Of a stretch of DNA of 5,927 bases, positions 1-5,154 are shown piece after piece. A program made the position numbers and the translations under genes. Within the stretch, counting starts at the first letter, position 1. Every line of letters starts with the position of its first letter. The notes under the pieces were generated by a model. That model made no database searches, was not told where the DNA came from, and saw nothing but the letters and a program-made list of their open reading frames with translations. The stretch comes from Anaerotignum sp. (lineage in GTDB: Bacteria; Bacillota; Clostridia; Lachnospirales; Anaerotignaceae): NCBI GenBank assembly GCA_017442465.1, contig JAFRZQ010000303.1, forward strand, positions 1 through 5,927. The letters are read 5' to 3'.

Positions 1-144
1 ACCCAGGGCAAAGAAGAACAATGCCGCGGAGTTCAGTTCCGTTGCCAGAAGGTCAAATTCACCGCGTTTGTAGATAAGTGTTACCACAGGCTCTGCCAGC
101 GCCATCAGGCCAACCGTCATAGGGATCAAGAGGAAGATCATAGC
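1..144 (-). pseudogene. murJ: Continuation of murJ beyond an in-frame stop (partial at left edge)
   Basis: Reading on past the TAA at 147-145 in the same frame gives 48 uninterrupted codons to the window edge. They begin AMIFLLIPMTVGLMALAEPV and continue with a YKRGEFD stretch. This is what MurJ proteins carry at this point: a hydrophobic helix with IPMTVGL, then a loop resembling the family's (F/Y)xRGxFD motif. The segment is therefore the true continuation of the gene upstream, separated from it only by one nonsense codon with no frameshift. An ATG at 141-139 lies two codons after the stop, but no good ribosome site precedes it. Whether this part is translated cannot be decided here. The remaining C-terminal part of MurJ (about 150 residues in a normal 510-530 residue protein) lies off the edge. 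Confidence 0.8.
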
Positions 145-1083
145 TTACAGCGTATTTCTTACCGCAAGACCAAATTCCTTTTTGTCCTCCGTCATACGGG
201 AGAATTTCGGGAACACCATATTGGCGATGGCCAAAACGAATACCCCAACGATGATGGTATACAGATTATTGGCATAGCCCAGAGAGGTCACGCCCAGTTC
301 CCCGTTGGAAAGCTGAGAAGCAAATCTGGCATTGATCATATAGTTGATAGGCTGGATCCATGTACCCACCATAACCGGCAGCATCAGTTTCCCGATCTTT
401 TTCAGCCCGTCATCCTTAAAATGAAAATCCGGTCTGTAATGATATCCTTTCTTATGCAGAGAAGGGATCTGGATGATCGCCTGCATCGCCCAGCCGATAA
501 GGAAAGCAACGGTCAGCCCGTATACACCAAATCTTTCATTCAGGAAGATATAATAAAATATCAGAATACCGTTGGACACCACACTCAGTGCCGCAGGAAT
601 ATTAAATTCATCCAGAGACTGCAGGATACCCACAAAGGAAAATGCTACTGCCGTAAACAGCATCGTCGGGAACAGCATTTTCAGAAGAGGCACTGCCAGA
701 TCGATGGTTTCCACCTCATAACCCGGTGCAAACAGCCACGCCAGAGGTTCCGCAAAAAGGATGCAGCCCACCATAATGAGGATGGTCGCCGTGGAAATCA
801 GCGTAATAAAGCGGTTCGCCAGTCTGTAAGCTTCCTCTTTTCCATATTTCTGCAGGTATTCTACAAAAATAGGAATAAAGCTGGCAGAAATCGCAGAAGC
901 AAAAACCACATCAAAAAATGTACGGGGGATCTGGCTGGCAATATAAAATGCCGCACCTGCCGTACTATAACCATATTTCGCCGCAAGGAACTGATCTCGC
1001 ACCAGCCCCAGTATTTTCCCAAAAAGGGTGATCAACATCATAAAGCTGACGGTCTTCACCGCCTGATTGCCTTTTTCCGACAT
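145..1083 (-). CDS. murJ: MurJ (MviN) lipid II flippase, cut short at residue 312 by an in-frame stop
   Basis: MurJ flips the peptidoglycan precursor lipid II across the cytoplasmic membrane and belongs to the MOP exporter superfamily. The 312 residues match the N-terminal three fifths of the family: LFGKILGLVRDQFLAAKYG at about 20-38, with the conserved Arg29 of helix 1, then QIPRTFFDVVFASAISASFIP at about 51-71 with Arg54. About eight hydrophobic segments follow (roughly 11-28, 43-70, 92-116, 130-152, 162-180, 187-206, 231-247, 270-292). The start at 1083 is supported by AGGAG at 1094-1090 with six bases of spacing. Normal MurJ has about 14 helices and 510-530 residues. Here codon 313 is TAA, just before helix 9, and the frame continues as MurJ after it. 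A product of 312 residues is unlikely to transport lipid II alone. The alternatives are a recent nonsense mutation, a base-call error, or a paralogue with another flippase elsewhere in the genome. The family call is firm; functionality is doubtful. Confidence 0.9.
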   Translation of the reverse strand: MSEKGNQAVKTVSFMMLITLFGKILGLVRDQFLAAKYGYSTAGAAFYIASQIPRTFFDVVFASAISASFIPIFVEYLQKYGKEEAYRLANRFITLISTATILIMVGCILFAEPLAWLFAPGYEVETIDLAVPLLKMLFPTMLFTAVAFSFVGILQSLDEFNIPAALSVVSNGILIFYYIFLNERFGVYGLTVAFLIGWAMQAIIQIPSLHKKGYHYRPDFHFKDDGLKKIGKLMLPVMVGTWIQPINYMINARFASQLSNGELGVTSLGYANNLYTIIVGVFVLAIANMVFPKFSRMTEDKKEFGLAVRNTL

Positions 1084-1089
1084 AATAAA

Positions 1090-1094
1090 CTCCT
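1090..1094 (-). promoter_or_regulatory. Ribosome binding site of murJ
   Basis: AGGAG on the minus strand, six bases before the ATG at 1083-1081. It fixes the start of murJ and shows that translation initiation was intact when the nonsense codon arose. Confidence 0.8.
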
Positions 1095-1124
1095 AAATCT
1101 ATCTCAACTATTTTTTTGCAATCT

Positions 1125-1169
1125 AAAAAGGTGGGGGATGCTCAGAAAATGTGCATCGTAACCCACCTT
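1125..1169 (-). terminator. Terminator-like hairpin between the glycosidase gene and murJ
   Basis: On the minus strand AAGGTGGG (1169-1162) pairs perfectly with CCCACCTT (1135-1128). Inside it GATGC (1157-1153) pairs with GCATC (1141-1137) around an 11-base loop. The stem runs directly into a T run (complement of the A run 1129-1125). This is the layout of an intrinsic terminator for transcripts coming from the glycosidase gene, which ends 61 bp upstream. The only promoter candidates for murJ lie upstream of or against this hairpin, so it could also act as an attenuator in the murJ leader. There is no T run on the other side, so it works in one direction only. Confidence 0.7.
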
Positions 1170-1181
1170 ATATAGTACCTC

Positions 1182-1200
1182 ATTATACGATTTTTTACAA
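1182..1200 (-). promoter_or_regulatory. Candidate promoter elements ahead of murJ
   Basis: A perfect TATAAT lies on the minus strand at 1187-1182, but no good -35 lies 17 bases upstream of it. An alternative pairing is TTGTAA (1200-1195) with TACTAT (1177-1172) at an exact 17-base spacing, each matching four of six consensus bases. Either choice would start RNA within or just before the hairpin at 1169-1125. This is a motif match in AT-rich DNA only. Confidence 0.35.
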
Positions 1201-1229
1201 GGAAACTGCTGTATTTTCAATCTTAATTT

Positions 1230-3584
1230 TTACTTAATATTCACCGCTTCATAGGACACACTGCCGTCCTTCACGCGGAAACGAAGCATCGTATAGTTTT
1301 CATTCACCGTGCCATCCGCCTTCCACAGATTCGGCAGGTTGATATAACGCACACCATCCTTCACAGAAACCCAGTAGCCCTGATTGAAACAGGAGATCAC
1401 GAATACATTCTTGCCCTGTTCCACATATTTGTTCAAAACCGCACGGAAATAATTGGTTTCCGCACTGCTTCTGAAATCGCCGGGAGTCTGATCCATTACC
1501 AGAACGATGGTATCATTGCCCGCATTTTCAATATCCGCAGTGAACTTCTGCCACTGGCTGGCATCTGTTGCAGTAATGCCGCCATTTGCCGCAGTCACCA
1601 TAGCCAGGCTGACACCGCCTCGGTTCAGGAAACGGTATTTTCCTGTCCAGCTGAGGGAATCCAGTTTTTTTGCAGACTGGATATCATTCAAGCCGCCGTA
1701 GATAGCAACCTCCGCATTGGCATCCACATAGGATTTCACCTTGCTTCTGGCATCATTGTATACCTTTTCTTCAATTTCTTCTTCGCCTGTATAAGCGATC
1801 TTGCCTGCTACATTAAAATAATATGCACCGTCATTTTTTCTTGTTACTGTCTGGTTCATGCTGTCTTTCACAGGAGCCGCCTCAGGTTTTTTCGCCGCTT
1901 CCCCATCGCCGACTGTTACCGTGATATATCCCACTGCACCGTCTTTTTCACACTTGATATTGGTAGAGCCTTCTTTTTTCGCTGTAAATACATTGCTCTT
2001 CATGGTGCCGATTTCGGGATTGCCTACGGTATAATTGGAAGTGGTAGACGCCCAGTGCATGAAACCATCTGCATCATAAACCGTCATGGCTATATTGGCA
2101 GTTTCCCCTACTTTTAATCGGATGCTGTCATTCACAGGTTTCATTCTGACTACCTTGCTGCTGACCGCGCCGATATAGTAGGCACCCATGCCGTTATATG
2201 TAGCTGTTACTGTAAATCTGCCGGTATTTTTCGGTGTAAATGTATAACCATTCCAGCTGCCTTCCATGCCAATGGCCTTCATATCCACCTGGTCCACAGG
2301 GATCTCGATACGGTTATGATATTCATCCAGGCCATAAACCGTAAAGTTGATGGTTCTGCCTGCCAGAACCCTTGTCACATCAGGCTGTATCTTGATTTCT
2401 TTGATCTTGCCCTGCTTTGCATTCTGGAAGATACCTACAGCATTGATGACCTTTCTTTCGGACCCTTCAGAAACATCATTCTGCACTGTCATAGCACCAT
2501 CTTCTGCTGTTTTTGCAGCCATAGTGGAAGAACCGCCGCCATCCAAGTGCATAGCTTCATAAGCACCGTATTCCTGCATCAGAAGGCCCAGTTCCCAATG
2601 TGTTGCACCGATACTGTCACCTCTGCCGTCAACCACCATAAAAATCGCAGTATTGCCGTCTTTGGATATACCAAAAGCCGTTCTGGGCTGTCTGCCCCCT
2701 ACGACCTTAGAGTTTGCTTCCACGATCTTGCCATCCACCAGCAGCTTACCTCCGCCGCCAAAGGCTGTTTCCACTTCATCCAGATTTACGGAAGAAACGA
2801 CATCCAGTACAACTTCATCCTCGATCTCAAACATAGGCGCTGCATTTTTACGGTAATCGGCACTCATCACGATCACATAACCGTCTTCCGGCACCTCTAC
2901 TGTTTCGCCTTCCTGAGAAATATATGTAATTTCATCATCCTCTACGACGAATTTCACCAGCTTTTCGAATCTCTTGTCCAGAGAAGATGTATCGCCCATG
3001 GCAGCCCTGTCCAAATAAGCAGGGAACACCAGAGAAGCAAATTTATTCATACCGGACAGTTCCAGCATTTTCTTCTCGTTGCCAAATTTAGCTGTCATAG
3101 TGAAATAATCGAAGAAGGGATTGCCATCCTCATCCACAAAGAATGCCGCATACTGTCCTTCTGTTTTATTCAGTGTTGTACCTGCCGAGATCACCTCTCC
3201 CTCCTGCACAACTGGACCAAAGGGCGCGGAATAGGAACCGCTTACGCCAAAAAAGTCGGCATTTACCCCAGCGACCGCACCATTATCCTTCAGAAGCTTC
3301 GTCACCGTTTCCTTCAGGCCATACTCGCCCTTGGATTCCACTTCTCTGATCTCCAGCGTGCTTTCTGTCAGGTCCACTTTCATCACATGGATATTCTGCA
3401 CGCCTGCATCGGTCATGCGGCTGCTCTTTTCATAAGTCACCCCGCGGGTCATTGTTTTTTCTGTTTTCATTTCATATTGTGTCGCAGCATAAGCAGTCTG
3501 TACCCCAAAAACGCTCAATGGAGACAGCATCATTACCGCCGCCAGTGCCATCCCCATGGCACGTTTTGCCAGAATTCTCTTCAT
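1230..3584 (-). CDS. Secreted phosphodiester glycosidase (NAGPA/DUF2233 family) with Ig-like modules
   Basis: This is a 784-residue exported protein. Residues 1-33 form a signal peptide (KR-rich start, hydrophobic core, AYA cleavage site before Ala34). Residues about 95-390 are the phosphodiester glycosidase domain related to the enzyme that uncovers GlcNAc-1-phosphodiesters. Signature stretches are GVNADFFGVSG (106-116), GGGRQPRTAFGIS-like sequence at 296-307, VVDGRGDS (317-324) and HLDGGGSST (346-354). Residues about 392-478 and 480-560 resemble bacterial Ig-like beta modules. A Lys/Pro/Ala linker (about 561-575) leads to a C-terminal domain (about 581-784) that I cannot assign firmly. There is no LPXTG, SLH repeat or C-terminal membrane helix, so the protein is probably released or held non-covalently. 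The substrate is unknown; a sugar-phosphodiester on the envelope or an exopolysaccharide is an inference from the family. The start is set by AAGGAG at 3598-3593, eight bases before the ATG. The neighbouring murJ fits an envelope setting. Confidence 0.9.
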   Translation of the reverse strand: MKRILAKRAMGMALAAVMMLSPLSVFGVQTAYAATQYEMKTEKTMTRGVTYEKSSRMTDAGVQNIHVMKVDLTESTLEIREVESKGEYGLKETVTKLLKDNGAVAGVNADFFGVSGSYSAPFGPVVQEGEVISAGTTLNKTEGQYAAFFVDEDGNPFFDYFTMTAKFGNEKKMLELSGMNKFASLVFPAYLDRAAMGDTSSLDKRFEKLVKFVVEDDEITYISQEGETVEVPEDGYVIVMSADYRKNAAPMFEIEDEVVLDVVSSVNLDEVETAFGGGGKLLVDGKIVEANSKVVGGRQPRTAFGISKDGNTAIFMVVDGRGDSIGATHWELGLLMQEYGAYEAMHLDGGGSSTMAAKTAEDGAMTVQNDVSEGSERKVINAVGIFQNAKQGKIKEIKIQPDVTRVLAGRTINFTVYGLDEYHNRIEIPVDQVDMKAIGMEGSWNGYTFTPKNTGRFTVTATYNGMGAYYIGAVSSKVVRMKPVNDSIRLKVGETANIAMTVYDADGFMHWASTTSNYTVGNPEIGTMKSNVFTAKKEGSTNIKCEKDGAVGYITVTVGDGEAAKKPEAAPVKDSMNQTVTRKNDGAYYFNVAGKIAYTGEEEIEEKVYNDARSKVKSYVDANAEVAIYGGLNDIQSAKKLDSLSWTGKYRFLNRGGVSLAMVTAANGGITATDASQWQKFTADIENAGNDTIVLVMDQTPGDFRSSAETNYFRAVLNKYVEQGKNVFVISCFNQGYWVSVKDGVRYINLPNLWKADGTVNENYTMLRFRVKDGSVSYEAVNIK

Positions 3585-3592
3585 TCCATCAT

Positions 3593-3598
3593 CTCCTT
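3593..3598 (-). promoter_or_regulatory. Ribosome binding site of the glycosidase gene
   Basis: AAGGAG on the minus strand, eight bases before the ATG at 3584-3582. Two ATGs between it and the start (in ATGATGGAATGA) are in another frame and stop at once. The site sits directly at the 3' foot of a leader hairpin (3622-3600), so folding there could affect its access. Confidence 0.85.
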
Positions 3599-3599
3599 A

Positions 3600-3646
3600 T
3601 CAAAAGTACCTTTTTATTTTGACGGAACGCCTTCTCAAAAGTTCCG
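3600..3646 (-). promoter_or_regulatory. Structured 5' leader: two tandem stem-loops before the glycosidase gene
   Basis: On the minus strand CGGAAC (3646-3641) pairs with GTTCCG (3628-3623) around a 12-base loop. Immediately after it TCAAAA (3622-3617) pairs with TTTTGA (3605-3600) around an 11-base loop, ending one base before the Shine-Dalgarno sequence. A 13-base near-repeat, ACTTTTGA(G/T)AAGG, occurs in the first loop and 3' arm region (3642-3630) and again across the second arm and the Shine-Dalgarno (3607-3595). The two copies could compete for the same pairing partner. I do not recognise a known riboswitch; a control role is inference. Confidence 0.4.
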
Positions 3647-3668
3647 CATTTTTCTTATTATGTAAATC

Positions 3669-3677
3669 ATCATATCA
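3669..3677 (-). promoter_or_regulatory. Candidate extended -10 promoter of the glycosidase gene
   Basis: The minus strand reads TGATATGAT: a TGn extension directly before TATGAT, which matches TATAAT in five of six bases. No clear -35 stands 17 bases upstream, which extended -10 promoters tolerate. Transcription would start near 3662, giving a leader of roughly 75-80 bases that includes both stem-loops. The position after the terminator of the upstream gene supports an independent promoter here. Confidence 0.45.
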
Positions 3678-3747
3678 TAAAAAGGTATTCTTTTGTTTGT
3701 TTTCCGAAAAATTTAAGAAAACTGTAAGGAATTTTGAAATCTCTTCC

Positions 3748-3777
3748 AAAAAAGAAAGGATACGATTCCTCGTATCC
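3748..3777 (-). terminator. Intrinsic terminator of the maturase-decarboxylase unit
   Basis: On the minus strand GGATACGA (3777-3770) and TCGTATCC (3765-3758) form a perfect 8-bp stem with a four-base loop, GGAA. A T-rich tail, TTTCTTTTTT (3757-3748), follows. It begins six bases after the stop codon of the PLP enzyme gene, which is the expected place and orientation. Confidence 0.88.
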
Positions 3778-3783
3778 CTCGTT

Positions 3784-5130
3784 TTATCTGACTACTTCAA
3801 TTTTTTCAATGCCATAAGCCTTGAATAATTCCACCATTTCCGCCGTGATCTCTTCCCCGCTGGCCGCAATCGGAATAGCCGGAGGACAGGAAACACAGGG
3901 GCTTGCGCAGATGCGACCAACCGCATCCTCACAATTTACTTCTTCCCACTGGCTAAACATGGCTTCTCTGATGCTCATTTTTCGTTCGGGTAAAACCAGT
4001 GGCATCTGCACTGCCTTGATTTCTTCTTTTTTTTGCAGACTTCCCAGCGCAGAAAGGACTTTTTCGAAATCCCTGTCTGTATTTTCCGGCGTTGCCATCA
4101 GCACCACCGCATCCAGATCGGCAAATTCACATTCCACGCCATTCTTTCGCAGAACTTCTGCCGCTTCCTCGCCTGTATAGCCCATTTTGCCTGTAAAAAC
4201 AGTTAGTTTCAGGGGGTCGCCGTCCATCACTTCCCAACCCTGTTTTCGCAAGAATTCTTTTACGGCATCGATTTTTTCAATAACCGCCGCCAGTTTTTCA
4301 GGGTATCCTTCCGCCAGATATTCGTTACATTTATCCAGCGATTGCATGATGAGATAAGAAGGGCTGGTCGAACCGAAAATCTCCATGGCTTTTTTCGCCT
4401 GATGTCCAACCTTTTCCACCCATTCTTCAGACAGATGCAGATAGGCCCCGCCCGTCAGCACAGGCAGAGTCTTATGGGCAGAATCACAGCTCATGGCTGC
4501 CCCTAAATCAATGGGATGCTGAGATGGCCGTAAAAATTTCAGATAAGCGCCATGGGCGTTATCCATCAGAAGCGGGATATCCACTTTTCTGCAGACCTCC
4601 GCCAACGCTCGTGTATCAGGAGAATACCCCAGATAATCGGGAGCCGTGATGTAGACCGCAAAAGGCTTCTGCTCCATTTCCAAAAGCTTCTGTTCCACCT
4701 GCTTCGCCATGATGGGACAAGTGCAAAGGGAACTTCTTTCCCCCTCATTAGGCATCAGCCATTCCACATCCAGATCCATCAGGGCACAGCTATACAAAAA
4801 CGCCTTATGAGCATTTCTCGCCGCCAGAACCACAGGTTTTCTCTCTGTTCGTTCTGCTCCCTGCAAAGCAAGGAACAGCATGGTTCTGATGCACTGGGAA
4901 GACCCCTCCGTACCGTAAATGGTTTTCCCGAAACCAAAAAGTTTTCCTGCATTGGCTTCACTTTCGGCAATAATACCCTCTGCATCATATAATTCATCAG
5001 CACCACGGATCTCCGTAATATCCATTTTTTCGCAGCCCAAAAAGGACACGCCTTTGTGTCCCGGCATATGGAGACGGGCCGTGTCCTTTTTCGCATATTT
5101 ATTTATGAAATCACAAATTGGTGTATTCAT
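3784..5130 (-). CDS. PLP-dependent Orn/Lys/Arg decarboxylase-fold protein (short Gram-positive form)
   Basis: This is a 448-residue cytoplasmic fold-type I PLP enzyme of the Orn/Lys/Arg decarboxylase major-domain family. Visible marks are the N-terminal LHMPGHKG (20-27), GADELYDAEGII (43-54), TEGSSQ (74-79) for the cofactor phosphate, RNAHK (105-109) with a His expected to stack on the cofactor, LLMDNAHG (187-194) with Asp190 facing the pyridine nitrogen, and CDSAHKTLP (215-223) with Lys220 as the Schiff-base lysine. The C-terminal PPAIPIAASGEEI (416-428) corresponds to the family's PPGIP..GE motif. It lacks the wing and long C-terminal domains of 700-residue enterobacterial enzymes and resembles Bacillus SpeA/YaaO in size. 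The substrate (arginine, lysine, ornithine or another) cannot be read from the sequence, and some relatives are labelled aminotransferases. It starts 24 bp after the maturase stop, has only a weak purine-rich ribosome site, and is probably in the same operon, possibly translationally coupled. The catalytic residues I can recognise are intact. Confidence 0.88.
   Translation of the reverse strand: MNTPICDFINKYAKKDTARLHMPGHKGVSFLGCEKMDITEIRGADELYDAEGIIAESEANAGKLFGFGKTIYGTEGSSQCIRTMLFLALQGAERTERKPVVLAARNAHKAFLYSCALMDLDVEWLMPNEGERSSLCTCPIMAKQVEQKLLEMEQKPFAVYITAPDYLGYSPDTRALAEVCRKVDIPLLMDNAHGAYLKFLRPSQHPIDLGAAMSCDSAHKTLPVLTGGAYLHLSEEWVEKVGHQAKKAMEIFGSTSPSYLIMQSLDKCNEYLAEGYPEKLAAVIEKIDAVKEFLRKQGWEVMDGDPLKLTVFTGKMGYTGEEAAEVLRKNGVECEFADLDAVVLMATPENTDRDFEKVLSALGSLQKKEEIKAVQMPLVLPERKMSIREAMFSQWEEVNCEDAVGRICASPCVSCPPAIPIAASGEEITAEMVELFKAYGIEKIEVVR
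5039..5091 (-). repeat. Perfect 12-bp inverted repeat inside the 5' coding region
   Basis: AAAAAGGACACG (5091-5080 read on the minus strand) and CGTGTCCTTTTT (5050-5039) are exact complements separated by 29 bases. They cover codons 14-17 and the end of codon 27 to codon 31 of the PLP enzyme gene. The transcript could form a GC-centred stem with an A run before it and a T run after it, the shape of an intrinsic terminator. Inside it GGGAC/GTGTCC segments offer alternative shorter pairings. The encoded residues include the conserved MPGHKG motif, so part of the sequence is fixed by protein function. Confidence 0.7.
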
Positions 5131-5133
5131 AAA
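5102..5133 (-). promoter_or_regulatory. Hairpin enclosing the start codon of the PLP enzyme gene
   Basis: On the minus strand TTTATGAA (5133-5126), which contains the ATG at 5130-5128, pairs perfectly with TTCATAAA (5109-5102). Three more base pairs (CAC with GTG) form inside the loop after a 2x2 mismatch. The stem is AT-rich and so moderate in strength. With the weak upstream ribosome site and the maturase stop codon 24 bases ahead, it would suit coupling to translation of the upstream gene. The pairing is seen directly; the role is inferred. Confidence 0.45.
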
Positions 5134-5154
5134 ATCATTCTTTCTTTATTCGTC

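Noticed and set aside
421..1161. A 246-codon open frame on the plus strand opposite murJ
   Set aside because: It is rich in Arg, His, Lys and Gln with no family resemblance and no ribosome site. It is the complement of membrane-helix codons.
2316..3665. A 449-codon open frame on the plus strand opposite the glycosidase gene
   Set aside because: It has no ribosome site, a His/Cys/Phe-rich composition typical of an antisense reading, and no recognisable motif. The minus-strand protein is clearly real over the whole stretch.
4027..4034. Run of eight A residues on the coding strand of the PLP enzyme gene as a slippage or phase-variation site
   Set aside because: It encodes Gln-Lys-Lys in a variable linker, and runs of this length are common in AT-leaning clostridial genes. 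Nothing else suggests switching.
4552..4992. A 146-codon plus-strand frame opposite the PLP enzyme gene
   Set aside because: It is a shadow of a gene with all its catalytic motifs on the other strand, and has no initiation signal.
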